A DNA stretch of 64,000 nt from Planctomycetia bacterium (GCA_026401035.1 JAPLNR010000064.1:1-64000), one strand, 5' to 3'. Shown: positions 9,550-18,709, counted from the first letter of the stretch. The notes: generated by a model from the sequence alone, not told the origin. Made by a program: numbers and translations.

Positions 9550-10896
9550 CTACAAACCCGCCTGCCGTCTGCGCTTCGGAAACCATTCGGCGTCGAGCAC
9601 GAGCAGGGCGACGCGGTTCTCAAGATTCGGCCGGAAGACCGCCAGCAGGAGCAGCGGCATATACCACGCCATGAACAGCCCGCCATTGTGGGCCTTCCAG
9701 AACTGGCTCCCGAGGAGCACCGCGGCGGAGCAGCTCAAGAGCGTGCCGAGATTTTTCGGTGCCGGCCAGATGGCCAGCGTGGCCATCATCGCGACAAAGG
9801 CGGCGAGCACCGGGAGCCGAAACACGGCGTCGTTGAACGGCAGCGCCCAGAATCCCTCGAGCGAGACTTCGTTGGGGAAGATCCAGCCGAACATCTGCCG
9901 CAACTGACCGACGAAGATGGCGGTGCTCGGCGACGTGAACCAGAGCGCCACGACGAGCAGGAGCAGCGCCGCGCCGATGCCGAGCAGAAACCGGCGGATT
10001 CCCCGTTCCCAGTAGAAGCTGCACCACAGCGGCAGCAGAAAAACAGGATAGTAGATCGTGCCGATCGCCAGGCCGATGAGGGAGCCGGACACGAGCGGCC
10101 GCCGATAGGCGGCGATCGCCCACACGACCAGCGCGCCCGGCAGCGCATGATCGACGCGACCGGTCATCAACGCCGTGTAGGGGAGCAGCAGGTAGAGCAC
10201 GGCCGCTGCGATCCCCAGCCGCACGTTTTCGAAGTGGAGCCAGCCGATCGCGATCATGCCCGACACGATGGCCAGCTGCGAGAGGATCGCCATCACGCGG
10301 GCGGTGGTCTCGTGCAGCAGGCGGCGGGTGGTTTCGGCCGCTTCCTGGCTGCCGTCGGCGGCCGTGTCGGCTGGAAAAATCCGCTGCGTCGAGAGCTGTG
10401 GCAGGAGGAAGAGCAGGGGGTAGCCCGGGCCGAGCCGCGTCAACTGGTCGGCGTCGACTTCGGCATCACGGGTTTCGAGCCGCGTTGCCGCGGCGGCGCC
10501 GGCGAGATCGTCGCGCTGGGGGCGGGTCGTGATCACGTTGGCCAGCAGGAAGACGAGCAGCGAGACGCCGAGAAACGTCAGCCCCCCCACCGAGAGATTT
10601 GGTTCAAGGAGCGGTCGCCGCACCATCAGCGAGTCGAAGAGCATCCGCACGAGCAGCGCCGCCGACACCGTGAAAATCCAGAGGAAGCCCATCTGTTGGA
10701 CGGCCGCGCTCGCCTTGTAGCCGCCGTATTCCACGGCCAGGAGGCCGGGGGCCAGGAGGATCAGCCCGATGAGATCGAGGTTCCGCACGCTCCAGAGGCG
10801 GTTGAACTTGAAGAAGAGCGCGATCGACAGAAGCGACGAGAGGTAAAACCACGTCGTGGGGTTGACGCGGTAATATTGGAAGAGAATGTCGCTCAT
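9550..10896 (-). CDS. Polytopic membrane protein of unknown function
   Basis: 448 aa with about ten hydrophobic segments (for example residues 17-28, 39-60, 68-88, 104-122, 205-225, 230-247, 262-280, 300-320, 360-380, 395-420). The fourth and fifth are separated by a roughly 80-residue soluble loop. Short loop motifs such as MTGRVDHALPGAL and WKAHNGGLFMAWYMPL are reminiscent of GT87/DUF2029-type polyprenol-phosphate glycosyltransferases, but I cannot see the acidic catalytic motif clearly and do not assign it. Convergent with the HEAT gene (45-base gap). Confidence 0.6.
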   Translation of the reverse strand: MSDILFQYYRVNPTTWFYLSSLLSIALFFKFNRLWSVRNLDLIGLILLAPGLLAVEYGGYKASAAVQQMGFLWIFTVSAALLVRMLFDSLMVRRPLLEPNLSVGGLTFLGVSLLVFLLANVITTRPQRDDLAGAAAATRLETRDAEVDADQLTRLGPGYPLLFLLPQLSTQRIFPADTAADGSQEAAETTRRLLHETTARVMAILSQLAIVSGMIAIGWLHFENVRLGIAAAVLYLLLPYTALMTGRVDHALPGALVVWAIAAYRRPLVSGSLIGLAIGTIYYPVFLLPLWCSFYWERGIRRFLLGIGAALLLLVVALWFTSPSTAIFVGQLRQMFGWIFPNEVSLEGFWALPFNDAVFRLPVLAAFVAMMATLAIWPAPKNLGTLLSCSAAVLLGSQFWKAHNGGLFMAWYMPLLLLAVFRPNLENRVALLVLDAEWFPKRRRQAGL

Positions 10897-11000
10897 TCCA
10901 TCGCTTTGGAGGGGCCTGTGTTCCGGGCGGACTGGGGGGATTCCAGCCGCAAATACCCTTTTTAAGGTACGTCCCGCAGCCGGCTTTGGAAACGACGTTC

Positions 11001-11471
11001 CTATTCCGGCCGTGTTTTGCCGATGACTGCGGCGTGGCCGGCAGGATTTCCCGCAGCATCCTCGAGCGCGAGCACGGTGACGTCATCGATCACGAAGCGC
11101 CGCCCTGTTGCCGAGATTCGCGTGCCCGAATAGCCGGTGACGAAGCCCAGCCGGGCGAGCGTGTCGAAGAGCTGCCGCCGACCGGCGGTGGCATCCGTTG
11201 GGGCGGTGTCGGCGGAAGGACGGCCGAGCAGCTCTTCGGGTGCGGCGTCGAAGGCCGCCGCCGCGGCGCGGTTGGCCCAGTCGAGCAGGGGCTTGGCCGC
11301 CGCGTCATGGGCGAGCACACCCTGCGGCAACGCGAAAAGCCGCCGGGCATCGTCGGCCGGATCCCCCGACCGTTCGACGAGGTCGCGGCCCAGCAGGCGG
11401 CGATGGGAGTCGAGGATCACAGTCGCCCGCTCGATCCAGCACGGGTCGTTCGGCACGGATGCCGCCGTCAT
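11001..11471 (-). CDS. MEKHLA-domain (PAS-related) protein
   Basis: 156 aa. The pattern ATVILDSHRRLLGRDLV, then LLDWANRAAAAAF and LGFVTGYSGTRIS, with a C-terminal RRFVIDDVTVLALEDAAG, fits the bacterial MEKHLA domain, a PAS-like small-molecule sensing fold. The start at 11471 overlaps the stop of the upstream SLC13 gene in an ATGA, so the two are translationally coupled. A larger frame that extends to 12047 is a shadow of the transporter gene. A sensing or regulatory role for the transporter is inference from the coupling. Confidence 0.75.
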   Translation of the reverse strand: MTAASVPNDPCWIERATVILDSHRRLLGRDLVERSGDPADDARRLFALPQGVLAHDAAAKPLLDWANRAAAAAFDAAPEELLGRPSADTAPTDATAGRRQLFDTLARLGFVTGYSGTRISATGRRFVIDDVTVLALEDAAGNPAGHAAVIGKTRPE

Positions 11472-13264
11472 CGAAAGGGCCAGATGAGCGGAGCGAGCGC
11501 CACCGTGACCGCCATCACGAGCAGGTTGAGCGGCCCGCCAAACCGCAGGTAGTCGCTGAACTTGTACCCGCCGGGACCGTAGATCATGAGGTTTGTCTGG
11601 TAGCCCATCGGCGTGGCAAAGCCGCAACTGGCGGCCACCGTCACCGCCATCACGAACGGCATCGGGTTCACGCCGAGATCGGCGGCCGTCTGCCAGGCGA
11701 TCGGGAAGATGAGCACCGCGGCGGCGTTGTTGCTCATCAATTCGGTGAAGATCATCGTCACGAGGTAGATCGCCGCGAGCACGGCATGCGGGCCGTCGCC
11801 GGCGGCCGCGATCGTCGACTGCGCAATCGCCTCGTCGAGGCCGGTTTTCTCCATGGCCTTGGCGAGGCCGAAGCTGGCCGCGATCAGGAGCAGCGACTCC
11901 CATTCGATGCTCCGCCGGGCCTCGTTCGAGGAGATGCAGCCCGCGGCCAGCACGGCCGCCGCCGCCACGAAGGCCGCCGCCACCATCGGCACCAGTTCGA
12001 ACGTGGCCGCGAGCACCATCGCGGCGAGCACCGTGCAGGCGATCCATGCCCGGTCGTGCCGCGGCGGCGTCGATCCGCTCACTTCGCTGACGAGATAAAA
12101 ATGTCGGTTTGTCCGCTGCCGCTCGAGGAATGTGGGGCTGGCCTCGAGGAGCAGCGTGTCGCCCGGCTCGAGCGCGATGTCACCGATCTTCATCTGCAGC
12201 CGCTCGCCGTTTCGGGCGACGGCGATCACGACGGCGTCGTACGTCGAGCGAAACCGTCCCTCGCGGATGGTCTGCCCGACGAGCGGACAGGTGTTCGACA
12301 CGACCGCCTCGACGAGCACCCGCTCCGACCGCGGCCCGTCGAGCTGGAAGACCTGGTCGGTGGCCGGCCGCAGCCCGCGGATCTTCTGGAGTTCGACGAC
12401 CGAGTCGACGACGCCGACGAACACGAGCCGGTCGCCCTCCTCGAGCCGCTCGCTGGGCGCGACGGCGGCCATCACGTGGCCAGCCCGGTCGATCTCCATG
12501 AGGAACAAGCCCTCGAGGCCGCGGAGACCGGCCTGCTCGATCGTGCGACCCACGAGCGGACTGCCGGGCTCGACGAACATCTCGAGCGAATACTGCCGCG
12601 GATCGTCGCTCTGGCTCATGGCGGGGCGGCGATCCTTCAGGAGATAGCGGCTCTTGCTGGCGAGCAGGAGGTAGGCGAAGCCGGCGATCACCAGCGGCAC
12701 GCCGAGCCAGGTGATCTCGAACATGCCGAGCGTGCGGCCCGTCTTCGCGGCCACGAGGCCGCTCACGACCACGTTGGTGCTCGTGCCGATGAGCGTGCAG
12801 AGCCCGCCGAGCACCACGGCGGCGTTCATCGGCATGAGCAGTTTCGACACGCTCAGCCGGTGCTTCTTTGCCCAGTCACGGATCGCCGGCACCATCAGGG
12901 CGACGACCGGGGTGTTGTTCATGAAGGCCGAGACCGCTGCCGGGCCGACCATCGTGCGGAGTTGCGCCGCGGCGAGCGACTGCGGCCGGCCGAGCGCGCG
13001 ATCGACGACGGCGGCGAGCGCGCCGGTGCGTTCCACCGCCGCCGCCACGACGAACAGCGCGGCGACCGTCAGCATGCCCTCGTTGCCCATGCCGCGGAAG
13101 GCCTCGTCGGGGGTCAGAACGCCGGCTGCCAGCAAGGCGACCACGCCGCCGATCATCGCCATGTCCGGGGCCCGCTGTCCGAAGAGCAGCATCACGAGCG
13201 TCGCCAGGACGACGACCGCCGTGAAGACCGCCTGCCAGTTGTGCAGCAATGCTTCGAAATTCAT
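11468..13264 (-). CDS. SLC13-family anion transporter with RCK_C domains
   Basis: 598 aa from the ATG at 13264. N-terminal half: hydrophobic helices with the DASS signature SAFMNNTPVVALMVP (about residues 111-125) and GTSTNVVVSGL (about 155-165). Between about residues 225 and 395 two soluble RCK_C (TrkA-C) domains are inserted (GSPLVGRTIEQAGLRG, LEEGDRLVFVG; CPLVGQTIREGRFR, LEPGDTLLLEA). The C-terminal half repeats the transport fold with a second amphipathic motif (ELMSNNAAAVLIFPIA). This layout is known for bacterial sodium/dicarboxylate or sulfate carriers such as SLC13 proteins with TrkA-C inserts; the substrate cannot be read from the sequence. Coupled to the MEKHLA gene. Confidence 0.88.
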   Translation of the reverse strand: MNFEALLHNWQAVFTAVVVLATLVMLLFGQRAPDMAMIGGVVALLAAGVLTPDEAFRGMGNEGMLTVAALFVVAAAVERTGALAAVVDRALGRPQSLAAAQLRTMVGPAAVSAFMNNTPVVALMVPAIRDWAKKHRLSVSKLLMPMNAAVVLGGLCTLIGTSTNVVVSGLVAAKTGRTLGMFEITWLGVPLVIAGFAYLLLASKSRYLLKDRRPAMSQSDDPRQYSLEMFVEPGSPLVGRTIEQAGLRGLEGLFLMEIDRAGHVMAAVAPSERLEEGDRLVFVGVVDSVVELQKIRGLRPATDQVFQLDGPRSERVLVEAVVSNTCPLVGQTIREGRFRSTYDAVVIAVARNGERLQMKIGDIALEPGDTLLLEASPTFLERQRTNRHFYLVSEVSGSTPPRHDRAWIACTVLAAMVLAATFELVPMVAAAFVAAAAVLAAGCISSNEARRSIEWESLLLIAASFGLAKAMEKTGLDEAIAQSTIAAAGDGPHAVLAAIYLVTMIFTELMSNNAAAVLIFPIAWQTAADLGVNPMPFVMAVTVAASCGFATPMGYQTNLMIYGPGGYKFSDYLRFGGPLNLLVMAVTVALAPLIWPFR

Positions 13265-13436
13265 GAGGCGGGCATTTTCGCGGAAATCTGGGCGGAAAGG
13301 GAAGTTGTCGTGCGGGAGGCGCGGATTCGCAAGGGCAAAACCCCGCAACGCGACCGGCGAAACGCCACTCTGGTCGCAACGCCGGCCGGCGCGTTAGCCT
13401 CACGGCATCGACACCCCCCCGAAGGAGACGCTGCCC

Positions 13437-14060
13437 GTGATCGACCAACTGCTGCAGGGAAACGTGAAGTTCGTCACGGCTGAGTTCAAGCCGAACGAGG
13501 AGTATTACCAGTCGATCGCCACGAAGCAGACGCCCAAGGTGCTCTGGATCGGCTGCTCCGACTCGCGTGTGAGCGAGCATCAGATGACGGGATCAAAGCC
13601 CGGCACGATGTTCGTGCATCGCAACGTCGCCAACATCGTGGCCTTCAACGACGTCAACATCTCCGCGATCCTGGAATACGGCGTCGTACACCTGAAGATC
13701 GAAGACATCATCGTCTGCGGCCACACCCGGTGCGGCGGCATCGCGGCGATCGAGGACGGCGTGCACGAAAACTACATCGCCGACTGGCTCTGCATCGCGA
13801 CGGGGGCCAAGGAGGCGGCCGACCGCATCGCGCGGGAGCGTGGTCTCTCCCGCGATGAGAAGCTGGCAGTGCTCACGGAGGAAAACGTGAAACTGCAGAT
13901 CAAGCATCTCAAGAATCTCGCCCTCATCAAGAACATGCACGCGAAGGGCTCGCTGCCGCGGATCCACGGCTGGCTTTATCGCGTGGAAACAGGCACGGTC
14001 GACGTGCTCATCGACGGCCGTGATGCACAGGCCGGGCCGAGCCTGACGGCGTTGGCCTGA
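13437..14060 (+). CDS. Beta-class carbonic anhydrase
   Basis: 207 aa, interconverts CO2 and bicarbonate. Zinc ligands and the Asp-Arg dyad are visible: Cys40-Ser-Asp42-Ser-Arg44, then His96 and Cys99 in CGHTRCGG. Length and motif order fit the bacterial beta class (Can/CynT). The start is a GTG at 13437 with a strong GAAGGAG at 13421-13427, nine bases upstream, and no better ATG. Divergent from the SLC13 transporter; the 172-base gap carries its promoter, which I could not pin down. Confidence 0.95.
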   Translation: MIDQLLQGNVKFVTAEFKPNEEYYQSIATKQTPKVLWIGCSDSRVSEHQMTGSKPGTMFVHRNVANIVAFNDVNISAILEYGVVHLKIEDIIVCGHTRCGGIAAIEDGVHENYIADWLCIATGAKEAADRIARERGLSRDEKLAVLTEENVKLQIKHLKNLALIKNMHAKGSLPRIHGWLYRVETGTVDVLIDGRDAQAGPSLTALA

Positions 14061-14446
14061 GCCGGGCTCTTCAAAAACTAACACATGGGAAAACGGCTCG
14101 AATGCGACTGAAGCCCCTGCGGTAAAAGGGGTTGCGGCGTGTGCTGGCTCGTGTGTCATCGCTCAAGGAAAACGTTGACTCTGCCGATCCCATTCGTATG
14201 CTTAGCGAGTCGATGGTTTCCCTGGAGCATGCATGTGTGTTCCAGAGCAGTTGGTGGACCGGCTCCACATGACCCACCTCCAGGCCGGCCCCAGTGTTTG
14301 ATTGGTTGATGCTCGACTGATTCGTCGTCCGCGCCCGTCGTCGGGAATCGGACGATCCCGCCTGTCAGTCCAAAACAAGCGATTGATTTCAGGGTTCGGT
14401 GCCTCCGGTGCCGGCCTCCCGCCTTACTCCGCAACGGAGGACGATC
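14061..14446 (+). other. 386-base intergenic leader of the DUF1559 gene
   Basis: No gene supported here. A small hairpin (CCCCT...AGGGG) sits near 14117-14134 just after the carbonic anhydrase and could be a weak terminator. A promoter-like pair lies at 14175-14202 (listed separately), which would give a leader of about 240 bases in front of the pseudopilin. Short reading frames on the minus strand lack ribosome-binding sites and family resemblance. Confidence 0.4.
14175..14202 (+). promoter_or_regulatory. Sigma-70-like promoter for the DUF1559 gene
   Basis: TTGACT at 14175-14180 and TATGCT at 14197-14202, separated by 16 bases. Five of six bases match the -35 consensus and four of six the -10. 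It is the best promoter match in the gap; not tested. Confidence 0.4.
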
Positions 14447-15493
14447 ATGTTCCATACCCAGCTTCGGTTCCACGGCACCGCTTCAGACCTCGACACGCGT
14501 CGGCAGGCGGGCTTCTCGCTCGTTGAGCTGCTCGTCGTCGTTGCCATCATCAGCACACTCGTCGGCCTGCTCCTGCCGGCCGTGCAGTCGGCTCGCGAGA
14601 GCGGCCGGCGGACCAGTTGCGCCAACAACGTCCGGCAGCTGGCCACCGCGTGCCAGCAGCACGTGGAAGCGCAGGGGCATTTCCCGACCGGCGGCTGGGG
14701 TCAGGAGTGGGGCGGCGATCCCGATGCCGGCTTTGGCAGCAAGCAGTCGGGTGGCTGGCACTATGCGTTGCTCCCCTACATCGATCAGTCGGCCCTGCGA
14801 AATGACGGAGCGGGGCAGGACGACACAGGAAAGGCCGCCGCCGCAAGGCGGGCCTACGAAACCCAGGTGGGCACGTTCGCCTGCCCGACCCGCGGAGTAT
14901 CGGCGCCAGTGCCAGTTTCCGGTTCGTACCGGAACAGCAGCACCGCCACGTTTACGCCAGCCGTTGCCGGCCGCAGCGACTATGCCGCCAATGGTGGCGA
15001 TGTCGTGTCGGCCGCGATGGTGGACCAGGCGGTCACTGCCAGTGCCACCGAGCAAAATATCCTCGCAATGCCCGGCTCGGCGGCGGGCAGCGTGGCCGCC
15101 GCCGGCAACGACAAGGCCACCGGCGTGGTGTTTCGCGGCAGCATGATGCGGCCGGCGCACCTCCGCGACGGCATGTCAAACGTTTACCTGCTTGGCGAAC
15201 GGTTTATTCAAAAAGGCCAGGCCCAGACGTCCAGCGCTCTTGGCAACGAGCACAGTTGGCTCGTGGGCTTCGACGACGATTCGATCCGGTTCACGGCTTC
15301 GTCTCCGGAGGGCGATAGCGACTCGGCAACTTCCTCGTTCGAAGGCCGATTCGGCGGTGGCCACTCCGGCGTCTTCCCGATGGCGATGGCGGACGGCTCT
15401 GTGCACATGCTTCCGTTCAGCATCGATCTGAGCACGCACCAACGGCTCGGCAATCGTCGCGACGGCCAGGTGGCCATGCTGCCGACAAACTGA
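14447..15493 (+). CDS. DUF1559 pseudopilin-like protein (H-x9-DG)
   Basis: 348 aa. The ATG at 14447 has a GGAGG at 14436-14440. A type IV prepilin motif, RRQAGFSLVELLVVVAII, gives cleavage after Gly22 with Phe23 as the N-methylated residue and Glu at position +5, followed by a hydrophobic helix to about residue 46. The C-terminus has HSGVFPMAMADG, the H-x9-DG motif that marks planctomycetal DUF1559 proteins, which usually occur in many copies per genome. Such proteins are thought to be exported pseudopilins; a pilus or secretion role is family knowledge, not shown here. Only one copy is in the window. Confidence 0.93.
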   Translation: MFHTQLRFHGTASDLDTRRQAGFSLVELLVVVAIISTLVGLLLPAVQSARESGRRTSCANNVRQLATACQQHVEAQGHFPTGGWGQEWGGDPDAGFGSKQSGGWHYALLPYIDQSALRNDGAGQDDTGKAAAARRAYETQVGTFACPTRGVSAPVPVSGSYRNSSTATFTPAVAGRSDYAANGGDVVSAAMVDQAVTASATEQNILAMPGSAAGSVAAAGNDKATGVVFRGSMMRPAHLRDGMSNVYLLGERFIQKGQAQTSSALGNEHSWLVGFDDDSIRFTASSPEGDSDSATSSFEGRFGGGHSGVFPMAMADGSVHMLPFSIDLSTHQRLGNRRDGQVAMLPTN

Positions 15494-15507
15494 GGCCGGC
15501 TTCCGAT

Positions 15508-16140
15508 ATGATGCTCGGCATGAGCATTCCGCATGATCCGCCGCGTGAACGGTTCGAAGGTTACTACGCCACCCTGAAGGCCCCCTGGGACATCGGCCGG
15601 CCGCAGCGGCCGTTCGTCGAGGCGGGCGATGCGATCCACGGCCGCGTGCTCGACAGCGGCTGCGGCACGGGCGACCTCGCCCTCTGGCTGGCGAGCCGGG
15701 GCTGCGCCGTGACCGGCGTCGACTTCCTCGAGAAGCCGCTCGCGGTGGCCCGCAAGAAGGCGCAGGACCGCGGGCTCGACGCCAATTTCCTGCAGATGGA
15801 TGCCCTCGCCACGGGCGAGCTTCCGGAGCGATTCGACGCCGTCACCGACTGCGGGCTCTTTCACACGTTCGACGACACCAGTCGCGCCGCCTATGTCGCA
15901 GCGCTTGCAAAGCTGCTCGAGCCCGGGGCGCGGGTGTTCGTGCTCTGCTTTTCGACCGACGAGCCGGGAGCGCACGGTCCGCGCCGGGTGAGCGAGCAGG
16001 AACTTCGGGCGGCCTTCGCAAAGGGCTGGGAGATTGAAAAGATCGAACCGTCGAGATTCGAGGTGGTGCCGGGGATTCCCGGGGCCGATTTCAGCCTGGG
16101 CGGGGCGAAGGCCTGGTTCGCGACGATCCGCCGGGCTTGA
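15508..16140 (+). CDS. Class I SAM-dependent methyltransferase
   Basis: 210 aa (206 from the alternative ATG at 15520, which I consider as likely). Motif I GRVLDSGCGTGDLALWLA (about residues 45-62), an acidic end of strand 2 (VTGVDFLEKPL) and motif IV DAVTDCGLFHTF mark a Rossmann-like methyltransferase. The N-terminal segment FEGYYATLKAPWDIGRPQ is typical of small-molecule methyltransferases in the thiopurine/tellurite (TehB-like) group. Substrate unknown. It follows the DUF1559 gene by 14 bases without obvious functional link. Confidence 0.85.
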   Translation: MMLGMSIPHDPPRERFEGYYATLKAPWDIGRPQRPFVEAGDAIHGRVLDSGCGTGDLALWLASRGCAVTGVDFLEKPLAVARKKAQDRGLDANFLQMDALATGELPERFDAVTDCGLFHTFDDTSRAAYVAALAKLLEPGARVFVLCFSTDEPGAHGPRRVSEQELRAAFAKGWEIEKIEPSRFEVVPGIPGADFSLGGAKAWFATIRRA

Positions 16141-16327
16141 GAGTCCGAGCCTCCGTCGGTGTTCAGATGGCCGGTGATCAAGGGATTGTAGGTCTTCGAT
16201 CGGCGGCTATTTGAACTGGAGGGGGAGGCGGTCCGTAGAATGGATTGGAGCAACACGGCCGATTGAAAAGCTGAACCGGAGTTGGGCGCTCTTCTGTCGG
16301 GGACATTCATTTCAAGAGGAACTGGCC

Positions 16328-16603
16328 ATGACACGTTCATTCATGCTGATGATGACGATGATTCTGCTGACGGCCGGCACGGCGTTGGCCCAGCAGGTGG
16401 TGGTTCAGCCGCAGGTGGTTGCCCAGCCTCGGGTGGTGACTCAGCCGCAGATGGCACAGCCGACCAGGTCGTACCGCAGCTACTCTGTAAACCCCACGAA
16501 TGTGCCGCGGGGCAAGGCGGGTCGCGATGGAACGCATGCCGGTGAGTCCACCTGGCGGCACGCCGGTGCAAAGGCTCACGGCAACTACGGCAGCGGCCGC
16601 TGA
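16328..16603 (+). CDS. Small exported Val/Gln/Pro-repeat protein
   Basis: 91 aa. The ATG at 16328 follows an AAGAGGAA ribosome-binding site; the frame extends upstream to 16211 without coding character. Signal peptide residues 1-21 (MILLTAGTALAQ, cleavage after Ala). The mature part opens with four imperfect repeats of V-x-QPQVV (residues 22-45) and ends in a basic, Gly/His-rich tail. Composition and size fit small secreted planctomycetal proteins of unknown function. A possible promoter TTGAAC (16211)/TAGAAT (16236), with a long 19-base spacer, lies upstream. Confidence 0.6.
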   Translation: MTRSFMLMMTMILLTAGTALAQQVVVQPQVVAQPRVVTQPQMAQPTRSYRSYSVNPTNVPRGKAGRDGTHAGESTWRHAGAKAHGNYGSGR

Positions 16604-16642
16604 TCCTGGTCGTGGCAGGCCGAAGCCGGCCCTGCAAGTTGA

Positions 16643-16684
16643 GAGGCCCGGCGCGATGCACAGCATCGCACCGGGCCCTCGGTG
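16643..16684 (+). terminator. Stem-loop terminator between convergent genes
   Basis: GAGGCCCGGCGCGATGC at 16643-16659 pairs with GCATCGCACCGGGCCCTC at 16663-16680 with one bulge and one G-T pair and a three-base loop. It sits between the small exported protein and the convergent gluzincin gene, so it could serve both. There is only a short T run (GGTGTTT) after it, hence moderate confidence. Confidence 0.55.
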
Positions 16685-16727
16685 TTTGCGGACATCCCGG
16701 CCCCGGAGCCGCAGCTCCGGCGACCGG

Positions 16728-17531
16728 CTATTTTCGGTTGTTGAGACTCAACGTGTGGATAGGCGGCACCTCCTTCCAGGCGGAATCGAGAAACGCAATT
16801 GAATCAAGGTCGTAGTGACGCTTGAGTGCGGTGGCCAGGCCGTCGGCATCAATATCGTCGACGAATCGGATGAACGTGACGGCGTCGCGACGCGCGATCA
16901 GCCAGCGGACGAGCGCAGCGCTCTGGCCGTAAAAGACCCGCTGCCGCCGTGTATCAGCCGGATAGTCCTCCAGCGCGAGCAGATCGGGGCTGGTGAACGA
17001 GCAGCCCTGCCGCTGGGCGAGCCGGAAATCATCCTCGTGGCCGAGCTGTTTCGCGGTGCCGTCGAAGAGCAGGGCGAGCCCTTCGTCGGCCCAGCGGGGC
17101 GGGGGAGCGTGAACGAAATGATCGGCCAGCACGACATGCACGAGTTCGTGGGAAAGCGCGTCGGGAATCACGTCCGGACCGTCGCCCATCACGTCGATCC
17201 GTCGGCTCGAGACCGCGTTGCCCGAGAAGTTGATCGCGGTGGCACCGCGGGAGCCGGCAGGCGGCAGGCCGACGGCGGCGGCGAATGCGTCGGGAGTGGC
17301 ATGCACGTGGATCGCACAGCGGGCAATCCAGCGGCGGGGCGATTCGTTGCCGAGAAGCAGCCCGAAGGCGGCGCTGCGAACCTGCTCGGCAGCGGCACGA
17401 ATCTGCGCCGCGCGGGCCGGGCTCGTGCCGTGGACCACGATATTGCCGGTGAACTCGTCGGCGCCGGCCACGGCAGCGAGGCCGAGCGGCAGGAGCATCG
17501 CGACGACAGCCTGTCGAAGCCGAAGGTTCAT
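16728..17531 (-). CDS. Secreted gluzincin metallopeptidase-like protein
   Basis: 267 aa from the ATG at 17531; the much longer open frame beyond it is a shadow. Signal peptide residues 1-23 (VVAMLLPLGLAAVAGA). The zinc motif HELVH is at 128-132 and the third ligand Glu150 in RWADEGLALLF, the spacing of the MA-like gluzincin family (peptidase_MA/DUF1570-type). Likely an exported peptidase or a peptidase-fold protein; substrate unknown. Confidence 0.78.
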   Translation of the reverse strand: MNLRLRQAVVAMLLPLGLAAVAGADEFTGNIVVHGTSPARAAQIRAAAEQVRSAAFGLLLGNESPRRWIARCAIHVHATPDAFAAAVGLPPAGSRGATAINFSGNAVSSRRIDVMGDGPDVIPDALSHELVHVVLADHFVHAPPPRWADEGLALLFDGTAKQLGHEDDFRLAQRQGCSFTSPDLLALEDYPADTRRQRVFYGQSAALVRWLIARRDAVTFIRFVDDIDADGLATALKRHYDLDSIAFLDSAWKEVPPIHTLSLNNRK

Positions 17532-17762
17532 GACGGAAGGTTTCCACCGGGTTTCGGAAATCACGACTTCAGAGGTGCACACGGCGTGCCATTCGGAAAA
17601 GGGATCGCAGGCGGGAATTGAAAACCTATTTCTGCGGCCGCGCCATGCCTGGTGCCGGGCTGAAGCATCGAAGCCGGCGGGCCTGTCGCTGCTTGAAAAC
17701 CGTGCAGCGAATGCGCGGCTGGCCGGCAGGGCCCTGTCGGCGGTGGGGAATAGACTCGGGCC

Positions 17763-18677
17763 ATGCGACTCTTCCCCTGCGATCGCTACCAGCTGCCGCT
17801 GCCCGACGGCCATAGCTTCCCGATCGACAAATACGCACTGCTGCGGCGGCGGCTGGAGTCGCATGCCAAGGCCGGGGCAACGCTCGAATTCATCGAACCG
17901 CATGCCGCCACCGACGACGAACTGCTGCGGGTGCACGATCGCGGCTACCTCGGTCGCGTGATGGCCGGCACGCTCTCCCGCGAAGAGGTCAGACGGATCG
18001 GGTTTCCATGGAGCCGGGAACTGGTGGAGCGGTCGCTTCGCAGCACGGGCGCCGCGGTCGATGCGGCGGCGGCCGCCCTCGCCGACGGAGTCGCGGCAAG
18101 CCTCGCCGGCGGCACGCACCATGCCGGCAGCGACTGGGGGGAGGGCTACTGCGTGTTCAACGACACGGCCGTGGCCGCGCGGGAAATGCAGGCCCGCGGA
18201 GCGGTCCGCCGCGTGCTCATTCTCGATTGCGACGTCCACCAGGGCAACGGCACGGCCGAGATCTTCGCCGCTGACTCCACCGTGTTCACGATGTCAATCC
18301 ACGGCGCCAAAAACTTTCCGCTCCGCAAGCACCCCAGTTCGCTCGACGTGCCACTCGAGGATGGCACGGGCGACGACGACTATCTGCGGGCTCTCGACGG
18401 GGCGCTCGACGAATCATTCGACCGGGCCGCTGCCGATCTCGTGCTCTACATCGCCGGCGCAGATCCCTATGCCGGTGACCGCCTCGGCCGGCTGAAGCTC
18501 ACGAAGCAGGGACTGCTCGCCCGCGACCGGATGGTGCTCGAGGCGGTACGTGCCGCGGGCACGCCGCTGGCGATCGTCTGCGGCGGCGGCTACTGCCAGG
18601 ATCTCGAGTCGATCGTCGACATCCACGCCGCCACGATGCTTCTGGCCGCGGCCGGCGATTCCAGTCGGAAAACTTGA
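17763..18677 (+). CDS. Histone deacetylase-family (AcuC/HDAC-like) deacetylase
   Basis: 304 aa, zinc-dependent amidohydrolase of the HDAC superfamily, close in size to the class IV and plant-like bacterial branch. The His pair in GGTHHAG (His119-His120), the metal ligands Asp155-Cys-Asp157-Val-His159 in DCDVHQGNGT, a second acidic ligand in GADPYAGDRLG and the catalytic-Tyr region CGGGY near the C-terminus are all present, so it should be active. Possible substrates are acetyl-lysine, acetylpolyamines or acetylated small molecules. The polyamine option is of interest because aguA/aguB are in the same window, but 45 kb away. Confidence 0.9.
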   Translation: MRLFPCDRYQLPLPDGHSFPIDKYALLRRRLESHAKAGATLEFIEPHAATDDELLRVHDRGYLGRVMAGTLSREEVRRIGFPWSRELVERSLRSTGAAVDAAAAALADGVAASLAGGTHHAGSDWGEGYCVFNDTAVAAREMQARGAVRRVLILDCDVHQGNGTAEIFAADSTVFTMSIHGAKNFPLRKHPSSLDVPLEDGTGDDDYLRALDGALDESFDRAAADLVLYIAGADPYAGDRLGRLKLTKQGLLARDRMVLEAVRAAGTPLAIVCGGGYCQDLESIVDIHAATMLLAAAGDSSRKT

Positions 18678-18678
18678 A

Positions 18679-18709
18679 CGGCGGGCAGCATCGCCTATAC
18701 TGCCCGCCG
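18679..18709 (+). terminator. Strong stem-loop after the deacetylase gene
   Basis: A perfect 10-bp stem (CGGCGGGCAG at 18679-18688 with CTGCCCGCCG at 18700-18709) and an 11-base loop begin two bases after the deacetylase stop. No long T run follows, so the terminator call rests on stem strength and position. Confidence 0.55.

Noticed and set aside
11198-13483. A plus-strand 761-codon open frame
   Set aside because: Antisense to the SLC13 and MEKHLA genes, no family similarity, and codon pattern of a shadow.
14061-14446. A riboswitch before the DUF1559 gene
   Set aside because: No known aptamer core could be matched; only a promoter-like pair and one small hairpin are visible.
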